Below, piece after piece: positions 20,955-30,800 of a stretch of 39,217 nt of DNA; positions within the stretch are counted from its first letter, which is position 1; every line of letters starts with the position of its first letter. The stretch is taken from positions 1 to 39,217 of IMG/VR virus record IMGVR_UViG_3300031857_000506. The stretch is one strand, 5' to 3'. Origin of the DNA: a virus. The notes under the pieces are model-generated. The model saw only the letters and a program-made list of their open reading frames with translations, ran no database searches and was not told the origin of the DNA. Both the position numbers and the translations under genes were made by a program.

Positions 20955-22409
20955 ATGGCATTTGTACAGAGTCCCACAATTGCACCTCCTATTAGTACGG
21001 GTGCAATGACGGTAGGCGCGATCCAGAACAACTGGGATGCGCTGATGGAAGATTTTGATGCGGTAGCATACCTCCCATTCGGCGACGAATATTGGGATGC
21101 GATGAACCAAATCATGAACGCGGTAGGTAACCGTGAAATTGCAAAGAATCCTCGTGTTCGTTGGTTCGAATTGACACGTATGGAGGCTCCTATTATTGCT
21201 GATGCAGCTGCTGGTAACGATGCTGGATGGGCCGTAACCATTGACGCTTCTGGAGTAACTACAGTGGGTGGTGTTGACTACTCATGGCCTAATGTTGGCG
21301 ATCTTTGGAAAGATGCCGTTACCGGTGATATTTTCCAGATCGTTGAAAAAACAGCAGCAGATACTTTCACTTTTGTTCCTTTGGTAACTGGTGGAACTAT
21401 TACTGTTGGCGGTTTTATGTTCTACGTAGGTAACTCAGCCCCTGAAAATGGTGGTGCTTACGCTTCTAAGTACGCATTTGATGAGGTTAAGACTTCATTC
21501 TTGCAGACTTTCCGTAATGACACTACTTCTAGCTCAGAAGCTCTTTACAACCAACTTTGGTACTCACAGTTGGAGAACGGAGTTCAGACTCCATACTCTA
21601 ACTCACGCGACATCATCTACTTGCAGCGTGAACACCAAGTTGCTATGGTAAACTCATTCTTTACCTCTACTCCAACCACCAACGGAGCTAACTTGATCAA
21701 CCCAGTTACTACAACAAGCAGCTCATTCCAAACCACACAAGGTTTGCTTGATGCTATCTTGAACAACGGTTCTGGTGCGAACGGCGGTGGTATCAGCACT
21801 GTTATTCCTACAGGTGCGGGTGCTGTGGCAATTGGTGATTTTTATGACATGGAAGCTGCTTTGACCTCTCAAGATGGTTCTGTAAAGAACTACATGGTTT
21901 GGACTAGCGGTTATATGCAATCACTCTTAGAGCAAGCTCTTTTCCAAGCAGCTGGTCCTGGTGCTTCTGCATTGAACTACAACGTGAGCGTTAACAAGAT
22001 TCAGATGGAGAAAACCTTCTGGGGCGAAGGCGCTTACGCTGATTTGATGAGCCGTACTTTCTCATTCAACAACCTCGTGTTCAACAATAAGAACTTCGGA
22101 TTTGTTCGTATGGGAATCTTCGACAATCCAACCATGTTGGGTGTTGGTGTTGATTCTACAGACAACGCTTGGAAGCAGTATGCGTTCTTCATTCCATTGA
22201 GTACTAATGGAGGTGTTGATGACGGTTTGGGTAACATGGGTAAGTATATCCGTCTGTGCCATAAGCCAGGTGCTTTCATGAATATGTGGCAAACAGGTGG
22301 TCGTGCGGCAGCTAACAAGACTGACGTATGGCAGCTCGGTGTTCACATCGTATCTGAAGTTGCGTTCAAGTTCATCAACGCTAACAAATACGGTTTGTTC
22401 ACAGCCTAA
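20955..22409 (+). CDS. Major capsid protein
   Basis: The 484-residue product, with near-uniform preferred codons, Ala/Gly/Asn richness and a following terminator, fits a highly expressed capsid protein, presumably of HK97 fold. Gene order portal, scaffold, capsid supports it. A beta-rich inserted part at about residues 85-160 (GWAVTIDASGVTTVGG onward) looks like an added surface domain. The leader is A/T-rich (mostly A's before ATG) with no Shine-Dalgarno sequence, as in highly expressed Bacteroidetes genes. Folding may need the GroES-like proteins encoded upstream. Confidence 0.75.
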   Translation: MAFVQSPTIAPPISTGAMTVGAIQNNWDALMEDFDAVAYLPFGDEYWDAMNQIMNAVGNREIAKNPRVRWFELTRMEAPIIADAAAGNDAGWAVTIDASGVTTVGGVDYSWPNVGDLWKDAVTGDIFQIVEKTAADTFTFVPLVTGGTITVGGFMFYVGNSAPENGGAYASKYAFDEVKTSFLQTFRNDTTSSSEALYNQLWYSQLENGVQTPYSNSRDIIYLQREHQVAMVNSFFTSTPTTNGANLINPVTTTSSSFQTTQGLLDAILNNGSGANGGGISTVIPTGAGAVAIGDFYDMEAALTSQDGSVKNYMVWTSGYMQSLLEQALFQAAGPGASALNYNVSVNKIQMEKTFWGEGAYADLMSRTFSFNNLVFNNKNFGFVRMGIFDNPTMLGVGVDSTDNAWKQYAFFIPLSTNGGVDDGLGNMGKYIRLCHKPGAFMNMWQTGGRAAANKTDVWQLGVHIVSEVAFKFINANKYGLFTA

Positions 22410-22422
22410 TCTTAGTAAATTC

Positions 22423-22455
22423 AAAACCGGGAGGGGGAGACTTCTCCCGGTTTTT
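22423..22455 (+). terminator. Rho-independent terminator after the capsid gene
   Basis: ACCGGGAG (22426-22433) pairs with CTCCCGGT (22444-22451) around a ten-base loop, flanked by A's before and five T's after. It begins 14 bases past the capsid stop codon. It would cap the capsid message and let only part of transcription continue to the tail genes, because no strong promoter follows before 22479. Confidence 0.85.
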
Positions 22456-22478
22456 ATACAAACAAAAAATAAAACGAT

Positions 22479-23408
22479 ATGTTATTTGATCTAAGCAACA
22501 ACTCACCTGTAGATATCCCAGAATGGGCAGAACAGGAATTAAGAAATGATTTTCCTGATTTTTTTAATAATAAGCGACCAGTAGTGTTGCGTATTAGAGA
22601 TCAGTACAAGTTAAAAACATACAAAGTTCCTAGCAACAATCACGATTCAGACGCTCGTTTGTTTGTTCAGGCGCCAGGCCCTACTTCTGTAAAGACAAGC
22701 GGAAATTTTTATGATAAAGAAACAGAGGCTACTTATACGCTGATTTACACTCAAACAGCTCCAACCGTCATCAACGGCACATATAACTACAATAACTCCA
22801 GATTGCGTATTGGGGATGGTTTTAGGATTCAGCCGGAGCAAAAAGATTTATTGTTCTATATTCACTACATATGCCCTATTGTAAACAACAATAAGACGCT
22901 GAACAAGACTAATCGTCGTATGTATGAGTACGAGATGAAGCACATTGAGGCTAAGAACAAAATTAGCGTTGCCAAAGCGGCCCGCGAACTCGAAGATCTC
23001 ATCTACTTTGATACAGATTATAAAATTGTATTGAAGGCCATTGAGGGGCTTGGCTTGAACAAAATGCATACCGAGGAAGAAAATCGTGTGTTATTGCATG
23101 ATTCAATCAAAAAGGGCAGTGAGACTTTCAAGAAGAATGCTTTTGAAATCCTTAACTCAGCAAAGCCGGTTCAGACCAAGTCAGCGGATGGCGAAACTAT
23201 CCATGAATTAGTAAACCGACTTTTGAGTGAAAATTATATCAAAAATGAGGACGGAATGTGGTATATTCGCGACCGTAGAGGCGATGGAACAAAATGGCTA
23301 AAGACACCATTTTTTGAGTCAGCGCAAAAAGGTAGCGAAGCTGCATTTGCGTTGATTGATCACCTCAAGGTAAATGAAGAATTATTAGGTAAATTAAGAA
23401 AATTATAA
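22479..23408 (+). CDS. Putative virion protein after the capsid gene
   Basis: The 309-residue product has an N-terminal beta-rich part (to about residue 130) and a C-terminal helical part with charged repeats. The segment IKNEDGMWYIRDRRGDGTKW near residue 260 is distinctive. I recall similar proteins after the capsid gene in Bacteroidetes phages, called structural. It could be a head-decoration or head-completion protein. It has no visible promoter and probably relies on read-through of the preceding terminator. Confidence 0.5.
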   Translation: MLFDLSNNSPVDIPEWAEQELRNDFPDFFNNKRPVVLRIRDQYKLKTYKVPSNNHDSDARLFVQAPGPTSVKTSGNFYDKETEATYTLIYTQTAPTVINGTYNYNNSRLRIGDGFRIQPEQKDLLFYIHYICPIVNNNKTLNKTNRRMYEYEMKHIEAKNKISVAKAARELEDLIYFDTDYKIVLKAIEGLGLNKMHTEEENRVLLHDSIKKGSETFKKNAFEILNSAKPVQTKSADGETIHELVNRLLSENYIKNEDGMWYIRDRRGDGTKWLKTPFFESAQKGSEAAFALIDHLKVNEELLGKLRKL

Positions 23409-23412
23409 AAAG

Positions 23413-25740
23413 ATGATTAGCACCGTATCCCTTTCGTTTGATTTAAGTGCGTCTCCCCCAATAGGGATTGTTACAGATTCAACTGATTATGCCGGCCTCG
23501 GATTAGATTTACTTTTAAATGAGGTGCAGGGATACGGTGTTATATCTTTTAATGGGACCGTAATTGAGCAGCATGATACAGTTTTAGATCCCATGATTGA
23601 TTTGCAAAACTGGGATTATGCAACTCAGGGAACACCAGTTTTTACATTCCCTCTTGAATTAGACCTGAATGGAAATGTAGCAAATGGTGTTTACACATTT
23701 AGTTATAGTTTAAGGGTAAATGTACAGGCTGCTGTAGCAATTCCAATTACGTTAACTCCAAATGATCTAGTTACAGTACCCGCTAATGAGTGGGTTTCTC
23801 TGTTTTTGGAACCGGGTAATGATATTACTATTGTTGAGCCATTTGTTGCCTCAGAAACAGTGCAAGTAATATCCACTGAGCAAGTGGGTCCGGATGGAGA
23901 AATAACCGTAACCGATTATACAATAGCTGTTGGTGATGTAATAACGTTTGAATTAACAAACTTACAGTTAAGTGGTGTTTATACCTATTCTGGATGCACA
24001 CAAACAAATGCAGATGTAAATTTTGTTTACGATTGCGAAGTAGGGGATAATGGTTCGTGGGCTGTTTCAAATGCAACTCAATTAGCTTCCAATGAAATTG
24101 TAGCTAGTTTAAATTGTGCCATTAATTACCCTTCATGGGCAACACTTAGTCCTACATTCCCTGGAAATGTTGTGGTTACTTCACTTCCATATCCAGGTGC
24201 GCCTAACGTAGAAACACCTCTTGCTACAGGGACCTATACTGTTTCTTTAACAGAGCAAATACAGCAAACCCAAACAGATGGACTGATTCTTCTTTACACT
24301 AGATCTGTAATTAAGGAATTCCAAGTAAGTTGTGCTGGAACTTTGTGTGGATTAGTGCCTTGCATTGAGAATCTTCGTGCTGCTCATCAAGCGGAATTAA
24401 CTCGAAATAAAATATCTAAATATCAAGTTTACGTAGATAATGTTTTAATGTATTACATTGAAGCGTTGAATTATAAGGCTTGCGGTGAACTTGATAAATA
24501 TAAGGCTGCAATAGCTTGTATTCAAGCTCAACTTGACGCCTCTGGCTGCGAGTGTGCTTGTTGCGATGATGAAACTTATTACTGGGTGTCAAATAACTCC
24601 GGGGTTTCAGTAATTGAAAGTTTGATTGAAGCGTTTCAATTTAGACTGTTCAATCTTGATCCTGTTGGACCTGGTTCTCCACTTATAACCAACGACGTAA
24701 CTCAAGGAGTAGAAGTTGGAGCATTGTGGGAAAATGTCAACACAGGTGTTATTTATCGCTGTACAGACAACACAGAAGGTGCTGCGGTTTGGGTAGAGTA
24801 TTATGCACCTGGTATTTTACCTACAGCAGCCCAAATATCAGCTGTACCTGGAGCAATATTGACAGGAAATGATGTACAGGCTCAATTAAATCAGGTTGAA
24901 GCGCTGTTTTTGTTTGATGGGATAAACGGTCTTACGAAATCAGGCAATGATGTTGGATTGGGTGGTACACTTACATCAAATACAACCATTAACGTTGACA
25001 ACTATGTTTTTGAAGTTGTAAGCGACAGTGACCCATTGATTGTTCGCGCTGGAGATGGCGTGGGGTTAACATCCGCTAGGGCGCAGTCTGCAAATACTGG
25101 AGTTGGTCAAAACTTAATCTTAGAAACAACCACTACTGCTGGCAATGGAGCTAATGGTCTTGGAAGTGGAATTTATTTTACGGCAGCACCCGCTACTTCA
25201 GCGCTTGCTTTCCCATTATCTACAATTCAAAGCTCTTGGGCAAACGCAACAACTCAAGATTCGAGATTAACAATAAGTACTGTAGATAACGGTGTAGAGA
25301 ATATTGGAATTACACTAAATCAAAACAGTCTTGTCACATTAAACGAATACGGACAAGGCACATTTGCTAATTTAACTCCGCCTACCTATAATCTATCAGT
25401 AGATTCTGCTGGTAACGTAATAGAGTTGCCTACTATTATAGGTTACACTGGAATAATAAGAACCATACCAGGGCCAAGTGTTAACATAACCGAAGCGTAC
25501 AATACGACAGCAGCCACAATAAGTATAAACTATATTGGAGTTGGATCTTATACTATAACCGCTTCTAGCGGCGTATTTATAGGCGCTACTGCTATTTTTA
25601 TCCAAACACAAACAGCTGGATTCGCTACCGCAACAAGGAATAATAATACTACTATTACGGTTAATACATATTCAACGGCAGGGGTTTTAGATAACGCTGT
25701 TGTAAACGGTGCGTATATCAAAATTGAGATTTATCCATAA
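23413..25740 (+). CDS. Virion appendage or fibre protein with Cys-rich centre
   Basis: The 775-residue product is a chain of beta-rich segments: immunoglobulin-like domains in the first 300 residues, then a short helical, Cys-rich centre (CAGTLCGLVPC at 307-317; SGCECACCDDE at 377-387). A Thr/Asn/Gly-rich fibre part follows and ends in a beta-rich tip. Low-complexity Ser/Thr/Asn repeats suit a trimeric fibre exposed at the surface. The Cys cluster could bind a metal or form disulfides. It is probably a head or tail appendage that contacts the host. Its stop overlaps the next start by one base. Confidence 0.55.
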   Translation: MISTVSLSFDLSASPPIGIVTDSTDYAGLGLDLLLNEVQGYGVISFNGTVIEQHDTVLDPMIDLQNWDYATQGTPVFTFPLELDLNGNVANGVYTFSYSLRVNVQAAVAIPITLTPNDLVTVPANEWVSLFLEPGNDITIVEPFVASETVQVISTEQVGPDGEITVTDYTIAVGDVITFELTNLQLSGVYTYSGCTQTNADVNFVYDCEVGDNGSWAVSNATQLASNEIVASLNCAINYPSWATLSPTFPGNVVVTSLPYPGAPNVETPLATGTYTVSLTEQIQQTQTDGLILLYTRSVIKEFQVSCAGTLCGLVPCIENLRAAHQAELTRNKISKYQVYVDNVLMYYIEALNYKACGELDKYKAAIACIQAQLDASGCECACCDDETYYWVSNNSGVSVIESLIEAFQFRLFNLDPVGPGSPLITNDVTQGVEVGALWENVNTGVIYRCTDNTEGAAVWVEYYAPGILPTAAQISAVPGAILTGNDVQAQLNQVEALFLFDGINGLTKSGNDVGLGGTLTSNTTINVDNYVFEVVSDSDPLIVRAGDGVGLTSARAQSANTGVGQNLILETTTTAGNGANGLGSGIYFTAAPATSALAFPLSTIQSSWANATTQDSRLTISTVDNGVENIGITLNQNSLVTLNEYGQGTFANLTPPTYNLSVDSAGNVIELPTIIGYTGIIRTIPGPSVNITEAYNTTAATISINYIGVGSYTITASSGVFIGATAIFIQTQTAGFATATRNNNTTITVNTYSTAGVLDNAVVNGAYIKIEIYP

Positions 25741-26495
25741 TGAATACTAATCTTGGAGAAATATATGATGAGCTTCTCTTCAGAGCCGGAAAAGATCTGA
25801 GGGGCGGCTACATCACGCCCGACGATTTCAATCGGGCTATCAAGATTGTTAACCAGCGATATCTTAATACCCTCGTTGATAATTTTGAAAAAAACCGAGA
25901 AATTACAAGCGATCTTCAGACATTTATTAAGACATTAGGTTCTCCCCAATATCCAGCTTTATCATTCACTCCCGTATTACAGGGGCGCCCAGAACGCGGC
26001 GGATATGCTGATATTCCTGCCGATATTTGGTATCAAGCAACTGCAAGTTTCCTTGAGCAGCTAAACAATAATTGCTCTTATGATACAAACTACAGAAGTA
26101 TTGAGTTTGTTAGTCAGCACGAGTTTGATGCTAAGATGCGTAACTCGATTACAAGCCCAGTAGACAACCCCGAGGAGAATGACCCAATTTTAGTAACACG
26201 AAACGATCGATATTTTATTTATCCGTATATGCCACGGATAACCTTTACTTACATACGAGAGCCAATTCAACCTGTATTTGACTATGACATTATTAATGGA
26301 ATTCCCGTATATTTACCACCGGGTACATTTCATACCAATAATAGTGTACAGCCTCTGAATTCTCCTAGCTTGAGTGTTGAGTTTGAGTATCCAGAAAGCT
26401 GTGTAGACCACTTGACAGATATGATCAAGACCTACATTGGAATTGGTAATGAAAACCAATGGAACATCAACACTCAAATGCCAAGTAAAGTATGA
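25740..26495 (+). CDS. Head-tail connector/ring protein 1 candidate
   Basis: The 251-residue product starts with a helical part (MNTNLGEIYDELLFRAGKD) typical of adaptor or gateway proteins, then a beta-rich domain and a final helix (VDHLTDMIKTYIGIGN). It is the first of three consecutive genes of similar size (251, 206 and 243 residues), tightly overlapping and lying before a very large tail protein. In crAss-like phages this position holds ring or connector proteins that join the portal to the short tail. The exact ring assignment is inference. Confidence 0.55.
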   Translation: MNTNLGEIYDELLFRAGKDLRGGYITPDDFNRAIKIVNQRYLNTLVDNFEKNREITSDLQTFIKTLGSPQYPALSFTPVLQGRPERGGYADIPADIWYQATASFLEQLNNNCSYDTNYRSIEFVSQHEFDAKMRNSITSPVDNPEENDPILVTRNDRYFIYPYMPRITFTYIREPIQPVFDYDIINGIPVYLPPGTFHTNNSVQPLNSPSLSVEFEYPESCVDHLTDMIKTYIGIGNENQWNINTQMPSKV

Positions 26496-27112
26496 TAACC
26501 AAGCGTCAAGCCATAGAACTAATACAACACAGATTGACTGGTGGAGACACCCCAGAAGATTTGCGTCGGTTGTATCCACGTTCAATTATATCGCGAGTAT
26601 TAAACTTAGCTCTTGCTGATATTGTTTCTCGTAATCCCTATGAGGCAAGCGATATGGCCGTTCCGTATACTTATGTTCCTGCTACTGATGCCAATGGTTA
26701 TTATGTAACGCTGAACCCACAGCCAATCGCTGGGTCCATGGCGATATTTAGTGTAGAGGACCAGTCTACTGGAGACAATGGTTACATTGTTCAGACCAAA
26801 GCAGAGGCTACTGCAATTAATATTCTGCGTGGCGGCAATAAGTCGGCGGCAATCCTTTTTAAGGATAAGTTGCGATTTAACAAGAAACCAGAGGGGAGTG
26901 TTACCGTTACCATGGTTCCAAATGTGTACCAAATGGAGGATGATGATGTTTTGATTATTCCAAGTGATGAAACGGGAAAGGGTGAGATGATGTTATTTCA
27001 AATGTGTTTACAGGTGTTAATGTCACAACAATTCCAAGATGATTTGAACAATGATGGAATTGATATTCAAGCACTTGCAAGAGATACTTCAAGATTATAT
27101 AGTAACGGATGA
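26492..27112 (+). CDS. Head-tail connector/ring protein 2 candidate
   Basis: The 206-residue product begins with helices containing TPEDLRRLYPRSIISRVLN, continues with beta strands and Pro/Asp turns, and ends in a helix rich in Gln and Leu. It overlaps both neighbours by 4 bases. Order and size suggest a connector ring or tail-tube subunit between the proteins encoded at 25740 and 27109. No family name can be assigned by eye. Confidence 0.5.
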   Translation: MITKRQAIELIQHRLTGGDTPEDLRRLYPRSIISRVLNLALADIVSRNPYEASDMAVPYTYVPATDANGYYVTLNPQPIAGSMAIFSVEDQSTGDNGYIVQTKAEATAINILRGGNKSAAILFKDKLRFNKKPEGSVTVTMVPNVYQMEDDDVLIIPSDETGKGEMMLFQMCLQVLMSQQFQDDLNNDGIDIQALARDTSRLYSNG

Positions 27113-27840
27113 CAATCAAGAACATAAAATATATTGCTACTTCAGCCCTATATCGTCTGGGGAAGAATCCTGTTGGTCGTGAGCTAACGTGGATGACGCA
27201 AGTGGCTATTGATTATTTAAGTGAGAAGTCTCCATTGGATGGAAATGTATCGCTAAAAACTATCTACGCTAAGATTGATACAGGCGCACGGGTATTCACT
27301 ATGCCCGGAGACTGTATGAGGATATCTAAAATTGGACTAAAGTCAGGTCGTCGTATTTGGACATTGACTCCAGATACTTCGTTGACTTATCCAGAGGAAT
27401 TCTTCCAATGTGAGAGCGACCAAAACGACGATGTCGTACTTGATGGGTATTTTCCAACTGGTTATTTTGGATATTTTTATAGTTATCCAAATTATACAGT
27501 GGGTGGTGGAAGAAACGAGAACTACTATCGTGTAGATGGTAACAATATCATTTTTAGCCACAACATACCTGATGGTCAGTTGATTATAGAGTATTTTTCA
27601 AACGGTTCATCAGTGGATGAGAATACATTGATTGATACAGCGTATGCTGAACCTTTCCGTTTGTATTTGATGAGTGAATACTGTTTCCACAAAGGAAATA
27701 GCGAGGATAAGGCTAAGTACAAGGAATTACAGATTCAGTACGAGGCCGCTCAATGGAGCGCTAACTTGCTTGTCAAGGCGCCGCGACTTACCGAAATGAT
27801 TGATGCGTTGGCACAGAGTTCAGAATTTAACTTAGGATAA
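27109..27840 (+). CDS. Head-tail connector/ring protein 3, T7 gp11-like candidate
   Basis: The 243-residue product has the layout of gp11-like tail tubular proteins of short-tailed phages: helical start (IKYIATSALYRLGK), a long beta-rich middle with aromatic turns (GYFGYFYSYPNYTVGGG) and a final helical part (FRLYLMSEYCFHKG and a closing helix). It overlaps the next gene by one base (TAATG). It probably forms the ring that meets the tail hub protein. Confidence 0.5.
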   Translation: MTIKNIKYIATSALYRLGKNPVGRELTWMTQVAIDYLSEKSPLDGNVSLKTIYAKIDTGARVFTMPGDCMRISKIGLKSGRRIWTLTPDTSLTYPEEFFQCESDQNDDVVLDGYFPTGYFGYFYSYPNYTVGGGRNENYYRVDGNNIIFSHNIPDGQLIIEYFSNGSSVDENTLIDTAYAEPFRLYLMSEYCFHKGNSEDKAKYKELQIQYEAAQWSANLLVKAPRLTEMIDALAQSSEFNLG

Positions 27841-30800
27841 TGCAATTTGAAGACATCATAACTTTTGAAGGCGGCATAAACACTGACGATACTCCGCAGA
27901 GTATGCCCAAGGGCGATTACCGAGATTTTTCATATTGTCGTTTGGGGTATAACTCTGGGAATGCTTACGCAGTTGAGACATCTAATGGCACACTGGTTAT
28001 TCCAAATCCACTTATAGAAATTCAAGACCAAATAATTGGTGCTGCTTCTTGGCAGAAAGAAAACTCAATTGTTTATTTTGTCTTTAAAGCAAATGGCATT
28101 CATGAGATATGGGTTTATGATATCACTAATCAAACTCACACCGTTGCGGTACAAAGTGCTGAGCTTAATTTTAGCCGTGATTGGCCGATATTTCATGCCA
28201 ATGTAATTGATGATATTCTGAAGTGGACTGATGGGCGATGGGATCCATTGATGTATGAGGATGATGGAACTAGACTCTTTAATCCCCCATACCAAATCAA
28301 TCTCAGGAAAGCTCTTGATGGTGATTACCCAATATTTGATCTTCAAACAATAGACGCGGTAAAATGGCCAATGGACCCTCTAGTAGTGTCATATTTTACT
28401 GATCCTACAAGGAATGACAATAAACTCAGAAATAAACTTTTTAGGTTTATTATTCAACCTGTTTATGAAAATGGTGAACAGGGTGTTTGGTCTATGTATT
28501 CAGAATTAAGTCTGCCTTATAAATCTGAATTAGTATCCGGAACAAATTGGGTTTTCTTAAATAATGACAATGGGATAAGGATACAATTCAATACTGGCCC
28601 AAGCATAATAAGGAAGTTTAATATAGCTATTCAGCAATATGATAGAGAATTAATTGGAGCAATTCCTCCATACGGAGTTTTTTTACAGCTTGATAAAAAT
28701 TTAGATAATATAGCTGATGGTGTTCCTTATGAAATTAATTACTATGGAGACGTAGCTACATCACCAGCTATAGATTTTGCAAAAAATTATGATCGATTAC
28801 CTATTGTGGCAGATTGTCAAGAATATCTCCCAACAAATCAGTTGACATATGTTAATTTTAGAGAGGGCTATGATAAGCCGACTGAAGCCCCATTTCTTGT
28901 TGATGCAACAATGACTTATTCTGTGGAAGAATTAGTATGGAGGCCATGGGCGCTTTATCAATCGACCAATATATTGGTTGGTGGATTAGGCACATTCATT
29001 GTTAATTTTAATAGCTTTAACACGCCAAGTATAGATGTAAATAATGTTTTTGTTTTTGAGGCGGGAATGATTGTATACATTACCAGCCCAAATGTGCTTT
29101 CCCCTGTTCAGTATAGAAATATATTTTTATACTATACTATATCTCAAAACGATATTGATACTGCTTTGCTTCAACCAACTACATTTGATCAAAATGCATA
29201 TATATTAACCTTAATAGGCGATTCTTTATCAACTCAACTTGCGCCAACTATATATACTACAGGGGGTACTGTTACACCACTTGGCTTAGCTGGTATGCAA
29301 TATGAGGCTCCAGATAGTGGTGGTCCCGGTCCAAGTGGGTGGGTTGGAAATAATGACGAGGGCATTTGGGATAGGTCTACGGACGCTGTTCCTAGTTTAA
29401 AAACGGGAGCAACACACGAATTTGGAATTGTTTATGGCGACAGAGCTTATAGAGATAGTACTGTTTATACTATTGATTCATTGAATCTTTTTGTTCCTTG
29501 GTTCTATGATGAACCAGCAAGAGCAAGTTTTGCTGACGATAGAAATCCATACACAGTTACTCCAAGAATTACTATTGACCACATCCCTCCTGTTTGGGCT
29601 ACAAAATATTGGATTGTAGCTAAACCCGCTACAGAAATATTGAGTTTTGGTCAATATATATCTAACAACAAACAAGACGGATCAGGAGCCGGATATGTTC
29701 AATCAATAAAACTAGATAGCGTAACCAATAATAGATACATAATATATATTGATAATTATTATGAGAATAAAAATCTTGGGGCTACGATAAAACATGAAAT
29801 TAGAGTTGGTGATAAGTTGAGGTTTGTTAGACAGGGACTTTTTGGAACTGGTGCTGTTTATCTTCCTTATTTAGAAATCGATATTGTAGATGTTGACACT
29901 AGCGGAACAGATGGAAGAGTTGCAGTCTACACTAATCTATTTGATATTAGTCTTGTAGAGCCTGATCCCCCATCTACTAGTGGTTTTGTATTTGGTTCAA
30001 TGGTCGAGATTTATACACCTCGTCCTTCTGTAGACGATACTGGGAATATATTTCTATCAACATGGAATGATGTAACTTCATCAATAGACATCATAGATCC
30101 ACATACAGAAAACAGATCTCATGGAGCGCCACCATTGTATTATCTTTACGTGGCGGCTCCTTTTTATTACATCGGAGGTGACTATTCATTTCTAAACGGA
30201 AACACCTATGATATAACTATATACAATCTTGACGGAACCACATCGTCTGTTGGGACTAGTATTACATCTACTTTTTATGATCAAGATTTAAACATAACGA
30301 GGATTACGCTTGGAATTGCATCCAATGTAAATATGGCTTATGTAACATTAGATACCGATCCATTTGCTGCGCCAGGTCAAACAAATGAACAGCAAAATGT
30401 CTCTGCTTTAGTTTCTCTTACTCCAGCAACATTCCAAATAAACTATGGTGATGTTTATGTAAGGAAAAGAAATTGGAATACTGGGCTTGGTGCGAGTAAT
30501 GAGCAGGCTTATTATTTTATGGAAGATCCGCATTATTCTGACTATTGGCTTAGTAATATACACAATACTGGTAGAATAAGAATTGAGGATACTAATGCTA
30601 AAATGACTCATCGTCAAGCTACTGCTATTCATTCTGATTCGTTTATTGTAGGTACACAGATAAACGGCTTGTCTTCATTTGCTTTGGATAATCAAAACAT
30701 TGAAGACATGAATCCGATATTTGGACCCGTTGTTAGAGCTTATATGTCGGGTCGGGAAGGTAAAACATTGAAATGTCTTCAGCCCAAAAAAGAAAATTCA

